From positions 4,960,001-5,024,000 of the forward strand of contig CP069300.1 in NCBI GenBank assembly GCA_016839165.1: DNA of 64,000 nucleotides. The letters run 5' to 3'. Origin of the DNA: Bradyrhizobium sp. PSBB068 (lineage in GTDB: Bacteria; Pseudomonadota; Alphaproteobacteria; Rhizobiales; Xanthobacteraceae). The notes under the pieces were generated by a model, which did not search any database, was not told where the DNA came from, and saw only the letters and a list, made by a program, of their open reading frames with translations. This document shows, piece after piece, positions 44,319 through 52,608 of this stretch (its first letter is position 1; each line of letters opens with the position of its first letter). The translations under genes and the position numbers were made by a program.

Positions 44319-45461
44319 CTAACGCAGCTTCCCGAAAAACTCCCGCACCTCGCCGACGAACAGCTCGGGCTGCTCGAACGCCGAAAAATGCCCGCCCTTC
44401 GGCATCTCGCTCCAGTGCTGGATGTTGGTGAAGTTGGTCTCCATCCATTTGCGGACCGGCGTGACGATCTCCTTGGGAAACACGGCAACCCCGGTCGGCA
44501 CACTGACCTTGTGCGGGGTTCGCTTGCCCGGCCCAAAGCTTTCCCAATACAGCCGCGCTGACGATGTCGCCGTCTCGGTGACCCAGTACAGCATCACGTT
44601 GTCGAGCAGCTCGTCGCGGCTGAGGATGTTTTCCGGATGCCCGTCGCAATCGGTCCAGGCCCAGAACTTCTCCAGGATCCATGCCGCCTGCCCGCTCGGT
44701 GAATCCGTCAGGCCATAGCCGAGCGTCTGCGGCCGGGTGGACTGCTGCTTCGAATAGCCGGAATCCCAGTCGGCATAATATTTGATGCCGTTGAGCGCAC
44801 GTGTCTCCTCCGGCGTCGGCTGCCCCTCGACATTGGGCCGCGTCGACATCGCAAGCGTGATGTGGATGCCGCCGCAATGCGCCGCGTCCTGGCCGCCGAT
44901 CGCGGTCGTGACCGCCGAGCCCCAATCGCCCCCTTGCGCGAAATAGCTGGTGTAGCCGAGCCGCTGCATCAGGACGGCCCAGGCGCTGGCGATCCGGTCG
45001 ACGCCCCAGCCTGTCTCAGTAGGCTTGGCCGAGAAGCCGAAGCCCGGCAATGATGGGCACACCACATGGAACGCATCCGCGGCACTGCCGCCATGCGCCG
45101 TTGGATCGGTCAGCGGTTCGATCACCTTGTGAAATTCGACCACCGATCCCGGCCAACCATGCGTGATGATCAGGGGCCGCGCCTCCGGATGCTTCGAGCG
45201 AACATGGATGAAATGGATGTCGAGCCCGTCGATCTCGGTGGTGAACTGGCTGAACCGATTGAGCCGCGCCTCGCGCTGCCGCCAATCATAGGTCTCGGCC
45301 CAATACTGGCAGACGTCCTTGATCCATTGCAGCGGCGCGCCCTGGCTCCAATCGTCGACCAGTTCGGCTTCCGGCCAGCGGGTCCGGCGTAGCCGGGTGC
45401 GCAGGTCCTCAAGGACATCGTCGCTGACGGCGATACGAAACGGGCTGATGGCGGTATTCAT
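44319..45461 (-). CDS. Epoxide hydrolase (cytoplasmic)
   Basis: A 380-residue alpha/beta hydrolase with the epoxide-hydrolase N-terminal domain (FRIAVSDDVLEDLRTRLRRTRWPE), HGWP at 101-104, nucleophile Asp at 179 in AQGGDWGSA and KGGHFSAFEQPELF with the catalytic His. It lacks the Tat-like leader of the paralog at 30229 but is otherwise closely similar. It is 44 bases ahead of the phosphoesterase gene on the same strand. Confidence 0.92.
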   Translation of the reverse strand: MNTAISPFRIAVSDDVLEDLRTRLRRTRWPEAELVDDWSQGAPLQWIKDVCQYWAETYDWRQREARLNRFSQFTTEIDGLDIHFIHVRSKHPEARPLIITHGWPGSVVEFHKVIEPLTDPTAHGGSAADAFHVVCPSLPGFGFSAKPTETGWGVDRIASAWAVLMQRLGYTSYFAQGGDWGSAVTTAIGGQDAAHCGGIHITLAMSTRPNVEGQPTPEETRALNGIKYYADWDSGYSKQQSTRPQTLGYGLTDSPSGQAAWILEKFWAWTDCDGHPENILSRDELLDNVMLYWVTETATSSARLYWESFGPGKRTPHKVSVPTGVAVFPKEIVTPVRKWMETNFTNIQHWSEMPKGGHFSAFEQPELFVGEVREFFGKLR

Positions 45462-45510
45462 GGCGTCTCCCCGGCGTGCAGAGCTGTCCGGGAAAGATAG
45501 GATCAGAACA

Positions 45511-45534
45511 TCAGCCGATCAAACTACCGGCTGA
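45511..45534 (-). terminator. Weak hairpin after the 317-residue secreted protein gene
   Basis: A perfect seven-base-pair stem TCAGCCG/CGGCTGA with a ten-base loop, two bases after the stop codon of the gene on the minus strand. The tail TGTTCTGATCC is not T-rich, so it is only a weak terminator candidate. Confidence 0.35.
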
Positions 45535-45536
45535 CG

Positions 45537-46490
45537 CTATTTGCCGATCGCCGTCTCCAGAAGCGACTGGGCCTGTTTGGTGGCCGCGGCGAAGGCCGGC
45601 TGCTGTGGCGCCTGCTGGACGAAGCACCGCTTGAATGCGTCCTCGCCTTGCTGATGCAGGTCGCCGAGCTTGTCATAGGCTGCCTTGCTGATCTGCTTGC
45701 GCTCGAGCTTCTCGGCCGCCGCATCGGCCTTCCTGTTATAGTCGGTGCGGATCGCGGTGCAGGCCGGCACCTGCACGGTGGGCTCGATCTCGCCATAGGC
45801 GATGTAGACCTTGCCGTCGGCGAGCGCTGCGACGAAAACCTCGTCGGCGGCCTCGGGCGTCGAGTCCTGGGTGCGGCCGGCCAGAAAACCGTAGGTAACC
45901 GTGGCCGACGCCGGCTTGGCGACCGGCAGTTCGTTGAAGTTGATCACGGCCGCATCGGTCGAGATCGCCTGGGTATAGAGGCCCTCGAACTTCAGCGCCG
46001 GTTCGATCTGCTGCGGCACGTTCTTGCTGCCCTTGTCCCACCAGGTCTTGTGCTCGTGCAGCCAGCGGGTGAACAGGGATTCTGACGTGACGATGATATG
46101 GGCTTTCGGCTCGACGAAGCTGCCGTCGGCGCGCTTCTCGCCGATCTTGGCGCCGTCCCTGCCGGTATCGGCGTCGAAGCGCAGGCCGTCCAGCATGCCG
46201 AACCCCATGTCGCCCCTATATAGAGTGTCGAGATTGAGCTGGGCGGGCGCAAAGCCCGGCCGGGCGGGCTGGGACAGGATCGCGACCAGCTGCCCCTTGA
46301 GCTCGTCGCGCGCGGCCGCCTCGGCCTTGTCGACGGTCTCGTTGATCTTGTTGTCGTTCGACAGCTTGGCGAATTTGGCGATCGCGGCGTCACGCGTCGC
46401 GATGTAGCGATCTTCCGGCGACGCGGCACTGGCCGGCGACAGGGTCAGGATCGGGAAGAGGACGAGGGCAAGGCGGCAAATAAAATGCAT
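45537..46490 (-). CDS. Secreted protein of unknown function (317 residues)
   Basis: The signal peptide MHFICRLALVLFPILTLSPASA leads into a mature part of about 295 residues with a helix-rich start (EDRYIATRDAAIAKFAKL) and two Cys that might pair (ACTAIRTDYNRKA and KRCFVQQ). I do not recognise a family. Another start at 46514 adds eight residues before the signal but has no ribosome site. It is downstream of gfa on the same strand but separated by two hairpins, so it probably has its own transcript. Confidence 0.75.
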   Translation of the reverse strand: MHFICRLALVLFPILTLSPASAASPEDRYIATRDAAIAKFAKLSNDNKINETVDKAEAAARDELKGQLVAILSQPARPGFAPAQLNLDTLYRGDMGFGMLDGLRFDADTGRDGAKIGEKRADGSFVEPKAHIIVTSESLFTRWLHEHKTWWDKGSKNVPQQIEPALKFEGLYTQAISTDAAVINFNELPVAKPASATVTYGFLAGRTQDSTPEAADEVFVAALADGKVYIAYGEIEPTVQVPACTAIRTDYNRKADAAAEKLERKQISKAAYDKLGDLHQQGEDAFKRCFVQQAPQQPAFAAATKQAQSLLETAIGK

Positions 46491-46516
46491 GCCCTGTGGT
46501 CGCCCGCAGGGCATGC
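46487..46516 (-). promoter_or_regulatory. Hairpin overlapping the start codon of the secreted protein gene
   Basis: GCATGCCCTG and CAGGGCATGC form a perfect ten-base-pair stem, extendable to 12 of 13, around a short loop. The start codon of the gene at 46490 lies in one arm, so folding of the RNA would hide it. It may regulate translation. Confidence 0.45.
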
Positions 46517-46552
46517 AAGGTTCAAGGTCACGGGTACTACCAGCATATCCGC

Positions 46553-46575
46553 CGCCGGCAGGCCCTCTGCCGGCG
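46553..46575 (-). terminator. Hairpin after gfa
   Basis: CGCCGGCAG and CTGCCGGCG form a perfect nine-base-pair stem with a five-base loop, 25 bases after the gfa stop on the minus strand. A second dyad GCCGCC/GGCGGC at 46590-46608 spans the gfa stop itself. There is no T-run; it probably ends or stabilises the xoxF-to-gfa transcript. Confidence 0.5.
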
Positions 46576-46599
46576 CCGAATCTCGTCAGGCCGCCCCTA

Positions 46600-47163
46600 T
46601 CAGGCGGCTTTGGATTTCGCGACGTGGGTGGCGATCGCGTCCATCAACGCCGGCGACAGGCAGTCATAGGGCTCGAGCCCAAGCTCCTTCAGGCGCGACC
46701 GGATCCCGGCCATATCGGCCGGCTTGACGCCGGACTCGATCACCGACGACACGAAGGCGGCAAATCCCGGTGCCGCCGAGCCTTGCTCCTGGAACAGCTC
46801 GGGATGGATGAAGTCGAGGCCATAGAACGGATGGCCCTTGTTCTCGATCCGGCCGTACATGTGGGTGCCGCATCCGGTGCATGCATGGCGCTGGATCACC
46901 GCGGCGGCATCCACGATCTTCAGCTTGTCGCCGTTCTCCAGCACGGTGACGTTCTCGCGCGGCACGACTGCGACCACCGAGAAGGTGGCGCCCGAAGGCT
47001 TCCAGCACTTGGTGCAGCCGCAGGCATGGTTGTGGGCGACATCGCCCTTGATCCCGACCTTGACCTTCTTGTCCGCGCATTTGCAGACGAGCGTGCCGCC
47101 GGCAAAACTGCCTGAGCCTTGTTTGACGCCATTGTCGACCGACGGGTGGATATGAACAGTCAT
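46600..47163 (-). CDS. gfa: S-(hydroxymethyl)glutathione synthase (Gfa)
   Basis: A 187-residue enzyme that speeds the joining of formaldehyde and glutathione. Cys pairs and triads expected to hold two zinc ions are at C27/C29, C48/C50/C53 and C95/C98 (LVCKC, ACGCTKC, ACTGC), the Gfa pattern. The length is normal. It is last in the run xoxF, cytochrome, dehydrogenase, gfa, with 33 bases separating it from the dehydrogenase. It feeds the next enzyme of formaldehyde oxidation in the cytoplasm. Confidence 0.94.
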   Translation of the reverse strand: MTVHIHPSVDNGVKQGSGSFAGGTLVCKCADKKVKVGIKGDVAHNHACGCTKCWKPSGATFSVVAVVPRENVTVLENGDKLKIVDAAAVIQRHACTGCGTHMYGRIENKGHPFYGLDFIHPELFQEQGSAAPGFAAFVSSVIESGVKPADMAGIRSRLKELGLEPYDCLSPALMDAIATHVAKSKAA

Positions 47164-47196
47164 TGGTCTATCCTCCTAGTGCTTGGTGTTTTGATT

Positions 47197-48306
47197 TCAG
47201 AATACGACGACCGAACGGATCGACTTGCCCTCGTGCATCAGGTCGAAGCCCTTGTTGATCTCGTCGAGCTTGAGCACATGGGTGATCATCGGATCGATCT
47301 GGATCTTTCCGTTCATGTACCAGTCGACGATCTTCGGCACGTCGGTGCGACCGCGCGCGCCGCCGAACGCGGTGCCCTTCCAGACCCGCCCGGTGACGAG
47401 CTGGAACGGCCGGGTCGCGATCTCCTTGCCGGATTCCGCAACGCCGATCACGACCGAGACGCCCCAGCCGCGATGGCAGGCTTCCAGCGCCTGGCGCATC
47501 ACATTGGTGTTGCCGGTGCAGTCGAAGGTGTAGTCGGCGCCGCCGTCGGTCAGGCCGACCAGATGCTGGACGATGTCACCCTGCATCTTGGTCGGGTTGA
47601 CGAAATGCGTCATGCCGAACTGGCGGCCCCAGGCATCCTTCGCGTCATTGATGTCGACACCGATGATCTTGTCGGCGCCGACCATCTTGGCGCCCTGGAT
47701 CACGTTGAGGCCGATGCCGCCGAGACCGAACACGACGACGTTGGAGCCCGGCGTCACCTTGGCGGTGTTGACCACCGCGCCAACGCCGGTGGTGACGCCG
47801 CAGCCGATGTAGCAGCTCTTGTCGAACGGCGCGTCCTCGCGAATCTTGGCCACCGCGATCTCGGGCAGTACGGTGAAGTTCGAGAAGGTCGAGCAGCCCA
47901 TGTAGTGGAAGACCGTCTTGCCCTTGTAGCTGAAGCGCGAGGTGCCGTCGGGCATCACGCCCTTGCCCTGGGTGGCGCGGATCGCGGTGCAGAGATTGGT
48001 CTTCTGGCTCAGGCAGCTTTTGCACTGGCGGCATTCCGGCGTGTAGAGCGGGATCACGTGATCGCCCGGCTTGACCGACGTCACACCGGCGCCGACTTCG
48101 CGGACGATGCCGGCACCTTCATGCCCGAGGATCGAGGGGAAGATGCCTTCGCTGTCGAAGCCGTCGAGCGTATAGGCATCGGTGTGACAGATGCCCGTCG
48201 CCTTGATCTCGACCAGGACCTCGCCGGCCTTCGGGCCTTCCAGGTCGAGCTCGACGATCTCAAGCGGCTTCTTGGCTTCGAATGCGACTGCGGCGCGGGT
48301 CTTCAT
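47197..48306 (-). CDS. frmA: S-(hydroxymethyl)glutathione dehydrogenase / class III alcohol dehydrogenase
   Basis: A 369-residue zinc enzyme that oxidises S-(hydroxymethyl)glutathione to S-formylglutathione with NAD. Catalytic zinc ligands include C40 (TGICHTDAY) and H62 (GHEGAGI); structural zinc ligands are C92, C95, C98 and C106. The cofactor loop is [16 protein letters not shown], and [14 protein letters not shown] follows. ATG at 48306 is preferred because GGAG lies seven bases upstream; GTG at 48318 would add four residues. It lies between the cytochrome and gfa genes. Confidence 0.95.
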   Translation of the reverse strand: MKTRAAVAFEAKKPLEIVELDLEGPKAGEVLVEIKATGICHTDAYTLDGFDSEGIFPSILGHEGAGIVREVGAGVTSVKPGDHVIPLYTPECRQCKSCLSQKTNLCTAIRATQGKGVMPDGTSRFSYKGKTVFHYMGCSTFSNFTVLPEIAVAKIREDAPFDKSCYIGCGVTTGVGAVVNTAKVTPGSNVVVFGLGGIGLNVIQGAKMVGADKIIGVDINDAKDAWGRQFGMTHFVNPTKMQGDIVQHLVGLTDGGADYTFDCTGNTNVMRQALEACHRGWGVSVVIGVAESGKEIATRPFQLVTGRVWKGTAFGGARGRTDVPKIVDWYMNGKIQIDPMITHVLKLDEINKGFDLMHEGKSIRSVVVF

Positions 48307-48356
48307 CTTGGTCTCCACAAAACATCAAACAGGTTTGTCATTCGCGCCGGTCACGC

Positions 48357-48890
48357 TCACTTCTTGTCGTTGTGGCCCATGCAGGCGTCTTCCGCCTTGC
48401 CGTAGGCTTCCGATTTGTCTTCGTGCTTGGCCGGCCGTACGCGCCCAACCGCATCATTGGAACGAGCGCGCAGGTACACATAGAGGTCGTCCATGTAGCA
48501 AGCAACGTTCGGATTGTCGCCGAACGCGGGCATGACGTTCTCCTGCGACGTCGAGACGTTCTTGCGTCCGCTCGCGACCACGCCGAGAAAATCGGCATAG
48601 TTCATGCTCTTCAGCGAGTCCTTCAGCGCAGGCGCGTACGTCGAACCCATGCCATCCGGCCCGTGGCAAACGTGGCATTCCGAATGGTAGCGCCGATATC
48701 CGGAGTAGGTGTACCAATCCACGGTCCCGTCAGCCTCAATCTTGTAGGTCGGGTTGCCGTCTTTATCGAGATACTTGCCGTCCTCGGATTTGACCGCTGT
48801 CGGGTCGCCGGGAGCTTCGGCAAAGGCAACTCCTCCCATTGCCACGACCAAGATCGCAGCAGTCACAAACCAGATCTTACGCAAAAGCAT
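48357..48890 (-). CDS. Methanol-metabolism-type cytochrome c with four cysteines
   Basis: A 177-residue periplasmic cytochrome with signal peptide ending GVAFAEA. The heme motif is CHVCH (C72, C75, H76), and the probable axial ligand is M120 in MPAF. Two additional Cys at 131 and 170 outside the heme site match a family of methanol-linked cytochromes defined by four Cys. Lying directly after xoxF it is the probable electron acceptor of XoxF (XoxG role), passing electrons to the oxidase chain. The extra pair may form a disulfide. Confidence 0.9.
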   Translation of the reverse strand: MLLRKIWFVTAAILVVAMGGVAFAEAPGDPTAVKSEDGKYLDKDGNPTYKIEADGTVDWYTYSGYRRYHSECHVCHGPDGMGSTYAPALKDSLKSMNYADFLGVVASGRKNVSTSQENVMPAFGDNPNVACYMDDLYVYLRARSNDAVGRVRPAKHEDKSEAYGKAEDACMGHNDKK

Positions 48891-48916
48891 ATCCTCGCGT
48901 GCGGATTGACAACGGA

Positions 48917-48946
48917 CCGGCGCATGGAGATCGCCCCATGCGCCGG
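48917..48946 (-). terminator. Intercistronic hairpin between xoxF and the cytochrome gene
   Basis: CCGGCGCATGG and CCATGCGCCGG make a perfect 11-base-pair stem with an eight-base loop, in the 73-base gap after xoxF. The tail on the minus strand is TCCGTTGTCAATC, not T-rich. It is more likely an attenuator or 3'-end stabiliser giving excess xoxF message than a full stop. Confidence 0.6.
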
Positions 48947-48963
48947 AACGAGGGTTGCTCAGC

Positions 48964-50769
48964 TCACTGCTGCGGCAGCGAGAACACGGTGAGCGTTCCG
49001 CCGAGCGCGGTGTAGTTGCTCAGCGCCGCATAGCCGCCGACTGCACCGAGACCGGCCGTCGGATCGGTCAGACCGGCCGCGAGGCCGATGCCTGCCCAAC
49101 CGCCAACACCCGACAGAACGGCGACGTACTGCTTGCCGTTGTTCTCATAGGTGGTGACGTTGCCGATGATGCCGGACGGGGTCTTAAACTTGTAGAGCTC
49201 CTTGCCCGTCTTGGCGTCGACTGCCTTCAGATAGCCTTCCAGCGTGCCGTAGAACACAACGCCGCCGCCGGTCGCGAGCGCACCGGACCAGACCGAGAAC
49301 TGCTCCTTGTTCGACCAGACGATCTTGCCGGTCTTGCCGTCCCAGGCGATGAAGTTGCCCATGTTGGTCTCACCGGGAGGCGGATACATCGACAGCGTCG
49401 CGCCGACATAGGGCTGACCTGCGGTGTAGCTCACCTTGAACGGCTCGTAGTCCATGCAGACGTGGTTGGTCGGCACGTAGAACAGTTGCGTGTCCGGCGA
49501 GTAGGCTGCCGGCTGCTCGTCCTTCGAACCCAGCGCCGCCGGGCAGATGCCCTTGACGTTGTGGTCCTCGCCGGCCTTGTCGGTCGACGCTGCGTCGAGA
49601 ACCTTCGGACGACCATAGGTCGGCGAGCTCTTGTTCATGTCGACGCCGGAGGTCCAGTTCACCTTCGGATCATACTTGTCGGCGACCAGCAGTTCGCCGG
49701 TGGCGCGATCGAGCGTATAACCGAGGCCGTTACGATCGAAGTGCGTCAGCAGCTTGCGCGCCTTGCCGTCGATCGACTGATCCGAGAGGATCATCTCATT
49801 GACGCCGTCATAGTCCCATTCGTCGTGGGGCGTCATCTGATAGACCCACTTGGCAACGCCGGTATCCGGGTTGCGCGCCCAGATCGTCATCGACCACTTG
49901 TTGTCGCCGGGACGCTGCTTCGGATTCCAGGTCGAGGGGTTGCCCGATCCGTAGTAGACGAGGTTAAGTTCGGGATCGTACGAGATCCAGCCCCAGGTCG
50001 CGCCGCCGCCGATCTTCCACTGATCGCCTTGCCACGTCTTCAGGCTCGAGTCCTTGCCGACCGGCTTGCCGAGTTCCGTGGTCTTGTCGTCGACCAGGAT
50101 CTGGTCATCCGGACCTTCCGAGAATCCGCGCCAGACCAGCTTGCCGGTCTTGATGTCGTAGGCGCTCATGTGGGCCTGAACGCCGAACTCGCCGCCGGAG
50201 ATGCCGATCAGCACCTTGTCCTTGATCACCATCGGTGCCGAGGTGCCGGTCGAACCCTTGCTGGGATCGCCGTTCTTCACCGACCATTCGACCTTGCCGG
50301 TCTTGGCATCGAGCGCGACCAGTGTGGTGTCGGCCTGGTGCAGGAAGATCTTGCCGTCACCATAGGCGACGCCGCGATTGACCGTGTCGCAGCACATCAC
50401 CGGAATGACGTTCGGATCCTGCTTCGGCTCGTATTTCCAGACGATCTGGTTGTCCTTCGAAAGGTCAATAGCGTAGACCTTGTTGGGGAACGGGGTATGC
50501 ACGTACATCATGTTGCCGATGATCAGCGGGCCGCCTTCGTGGCCGCGCAGCACGCCGGTCGAAAACGTCCAGGCGACCTGCAACTTTCCGACGTTCGAGG
50601 CGTTGATCTGATTCAGCTTCGAGTAACGCTGATTGGTGTAGTCGCCGGTCGGCATCACCCAGTCCTTCGGGTTCTGCGACATCTTGTGGAGTTCGTCATT
50701 GGCGCTGGCAGCACCGACGGCAAACACCGCCATTGCCCCAAGACCGGTCGCGTAAAGCATCTTGCGCAT
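48964..50769 (-). CDS. xoxF: XoxF, lanthanide-type PQQ methanol dehydrogenase
   Basis: A 601-residue quinoprotein with signal peptide ending ASAND. It has the vicinal disulfide Cys126-Cys127 (PVMCCDTV) over PQQ, metal ligands E194 (GGEFG) and N277 (SGNPSTW), catalytic Asp319 and the extra Asp321 in [11 protein letters not shown]. In MxaF-type calcium enzymes that last position is Ala, so this enzyme should require a lanthanide. Repeated W-motifs (GKVEWSV, GKLVWRG, GKIVWSN) mark the eight-bladed propeller. It oxidises methanol to formaldehyde or further to formate in the periplasm. GGGAGGAAA precedes the ATG. No MxaI small subunit is present in the window. Confidence 0.96.
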   Translation of the reverse strand: MRKMLYATGLGAMAVFAVGAASANDELHKMSQNPKDWVMPTGDYTNQRYSKLNQINASNVGKLQVAWTFSTGVLRGHEGGPLIIGNMMYVHTPFPNKVYAIDLSKDNQIVWKYEPKQDPNVIPVMCCDTVNRGVAYGDGKIFLHQADTTLVALDAKTGKVEWSVKNGDPSKGSTGTSAPMVIKDKVLIGISGGEFGVQAHMSAYDIKTGKLVWRGFSEGPDDQILVDDKTTELGKPVGKDSSLKTWQGDQWKIGGGATWGWISYDPELNLVYYGSGNPSTWNPKQRPGDNKWSMTIWARNPDTGVAKWVYQMTPHDEWDYDGVNEMILSDQSIDGKARKLLTHFDRNGLGYTLDRATGELLVADKYDPKVNWTSGVDMNKSSPTYGRPKVLDAASTDKAGEDHNVKGICPAALGSKDEQPAAYSPDTQLFYVPTNHVCMDYEPFKVSYTAGQPYVGATLSMYPPPGETNMGNFIAWDGKTGKIVWSNKEQFSVWSGALATGGGVVFYGTLEGYLKAVDAKTGKELYKFKTPSGIIGNVTTYENNGKQYVAVLSGVGGWAGIGLAAGLTDPTAGLGAVGGYAALSNYTALGGTLTVFSLPQQ

Positions 50770-51189
50770 CGTGGATTTCCTCCCAGGTTCAAGAGCTCAA
50801 GGGTTTCCGCCGAAACGGCCCCACTTCTTCCATTTTGGTTCCCCAGTCGTAGTCCGATCGAGCCCTGCTGACTTGCCCAATAGAGAAGAGCCGTTTGCTC
50901 AAAAGCGAAGCTGCGACAGATTTTTGCAGGCCCGCCCCGAATTGGCAGGACAGGTTGCTTCATGTTGCAGGGCATCAATGCGGGCCGCTGCAATTCGAGC
51001 GCCAGATCGACGCGTGCTAAGGTTGCGCTTGACGAGTCCAGAACTAAGTCGGAGGATCGCCCGGCCGTAACCGGGAAGAAATCCCGCCGCCTCCCTAAAC
51101 TATTCAGAATCAGGGAGAAGGCGCATCATCCGGGCCAGACTCAAACGCGGTTGGCGGTCACGTTGGGGATCGAATCGGTGGCTGGAAAG
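50770..51189. other. 420-base divergent promoter region, xoxF and araC
   Basis: No gene is supported. It holds GTTGCTTCATGTTGCAG at 50954-50970, a similar direct repeat to one in the divergent region at 62853. Dyads CGGGA/TCCCG at 51072-51086 and CTCCCT/AGGGAG at 51091-51117 precede araC. A TTCGAG-18-TAAGGT promoter-like pair is at 50994-51023 toward araC. Confidence 0.45.
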
Positions 51190-52164
51190 ATGTCCGATAC
51201 AGTCCATTCACTCAGCACGAACGGATTGACGCCCAAGCGGCAGATCCAGCGCTGGTCGGATGCGCTCACTGACCTCTGCGGTCAGTTCGACGTCGACGCG
51301 CTCGAGGGGTCCTCGCTCGAGGGCCGGATCAATTTCACGACGGTCTCGCGCTTGAAGCTGTGCCAGATCGAGGCAAGCCAGCACCGGATCGCGCATACCA
51401 TCTCGCGCATCAAGCTGAGCGAGCATCCCTACATCAAGATCGTCTTCCAGACCCACGGCGTGTCGCATTTCGAGCAGGACGGCTTGCACTTCGACATCAT
51501 GCCGGGCGACTGCTTCGCCTACGACGTGTCCTGTCCGCATACCATCATCAGCCCGTCCCTGACGCGCCATGAGGTCGTCATCGTTCCAAAGGACCTGCTC
51601 AAGGAGCGCGGCTTCCAGCTCTCCAAGATGGCGCCGTGCAAGCTCTCGGCGCGCAACGGCACCGGCCGCATCGCCTATGATTTCGTCCATGCCGCGTTCG
51701 GCGAGGCGCCGACGCTGACCCCGGTGAATGCGGTCGGCGTCGCCGATGCGCTGATCGACCTGCTGCTGTTGCCGCTGCGCGAGACCGGCGCCATGTTCGA
51801 CCGCGGCAGTGCCGAGGCCACCTATGTGCGGGCCCAGGGCTTCATCCGCGAGCATCTGCGCGATCCAGATCTGTGCATCGACCGCATTTCCGCGGCGCTC
51901 GGCTGCTCCAAACGGTATCTGCACATGCTGTTCAGCGATCGCGGCATGACGGTCAGCGATTACATCTGGAAGGCCCGGTTGCAGAACTGCCGTCAGGAGC
52001 TGGAATCCCAGAACGGCAAGACCATCACCGACGTCGCATTCTCCTGGGGCTTTTCGAGTTCCTCGCATTTCAGCCGCGTGTTCCGAAAGTATTTCGGCAT
52101 CGCGCCCTCCTCGGTCCACAAGGGTCTGCACGGCGGCCTGCCGGCGGATGTGGTGCTGGAATAG
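51190..52164 (+). CDS. AraC-family regulator divergent from xoxF
   Basis: A 324-residue regulator with a sensing N-terminal domain of the AraC-binding-like type (KIVFQTHGVSHFEQDGLHFDIMPGDCFAYDVSCPH) and a C-terminal pair of helix-turn-helix units (LCIDRISAALGCSKRYLHMLF and TITDVAFSWGFSSSSHFSRVFRKYFG). ATG at 51190 begins the conserved part; an upstream extension of 76 residues is rich in Arg and unlike the family. Divergence from xoxF makes control of xoxF a fair guess. Confidence 0.88.
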   Translation: MSDTVHSLSTNGLTPKRQIQRWSDALTDLCGQFDVDALEGSSLEGRINFTTVSRLKLCQIEASQHRIAHTISRIKLSEHPYIKIVFQTHGVSHFEQDGLHFDIMPGDCFAYDVSCPHTIISPSLTRHEVVIVPKDLLKERGFQLSKMAPCKLSARNGTGRIAYDFVHAAFGEAPTLTPVNAVGVADALIDLLLLPLRETGAMFDRGSAEATYVRAQGFIREHLRDPDLCIDRISAALGCSKRYLHMLFSDRGMTVSDYIWKARLQNCRQELESQNGKTITDVAFSWGFSSSSHFSRVFRKYFGIAPSSVHKGLHGGLPADVVLE

Positions 52165-52194
52165 TGCTGCTGCCCGGCGTGCAGGCGTCACGCC

Positions 52195-52608
52195 ATGCTG
52201 TCCGCCCTCAAACTCTCCTCGATCAAAGCTTTCTCCTCAATCAAGGCTTGGGCGCGCAACCTCAAACGCGACAGCGTTGCGCTCTATTTCGCATCGCGTG
52301 ACCCGCGCGTACCGTGGTACGCAAAGGCCCTCGCGATCGCCATCGCAGCCTATGCGCTCTCGCCGATCGACCTAATTCCGGATTTCATCCCGATCATCGG
52401 CTATCTCGACGATCTGATCCTGCTGCCGTTTGGCATCTGGCTTGCCATCTCGCTCATTCCAGATGACGTGATGGCGGAATGCCGCGCCAATGCCAGCGCG
52501 GTATTGCAGCGCCCGACCAGTCGGGCGGGAATGATCGCAATCATCGTGCTCTGGATCGCCGGCGCATTGGCACTGGCGTGGGCCGCTTTCAAATACTGGC
52601 CGCGGTAG
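52195..52608 (+). CDS. YkvA/DUF1232-family membrane protein
   Basis: A 137-residue protein with the DUF1232 core VPWYAKALAIAIAAYALSPIDLIPDFIPIIGYLDDLILLPFGIWLAI and one more C-terminal helix. The function of the family is unknown. It overlaps the 3' end of the opposing kinase gene by 20 bases. Its position next to the methanol cluster may be incidental. Confidence 0.88.
   Translation: MLSALKLSSIKAFSSIKAWARNLKRDSVALYFASRDPRVPWYAKALAIAIAAYALSPIDLIPDFIPIIGYLDDLILLPFGIWLAISLIPDDVMAECRANASAVLQRPTSRAGMIAIIVLWIAGALALAWAAFKYWPR

Noticed and set aside
44275..44925. N-terminal extension of the phosphoesterase to 790 residues
   Set aside because: The extra part lies wholly inside the epoxide hydrolase gene and is compositionally unlike a protein; the GTG at 44274 has a good ribosome site.
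48955..50871. Long open frame (638 residues) on the plus strand over xoxF
   Set aside because: It is antisense to an unmistakable XoxF and has no family motif; long shadow frames are expected at this GC content.
50762..51070. 102-residue plus-strand frame in the xoxF promoter region
   Set aside because: Overlaps the start of xoxF, no ribosome site, no motif; treated as intergenic.
50962..51189. 76-residue N-terminal extension of the AraC regulator near xoxF
   Set aside because: Arg/Lys-rich with no likeness to the family; the ATG at 51190 starts the conserved domain.
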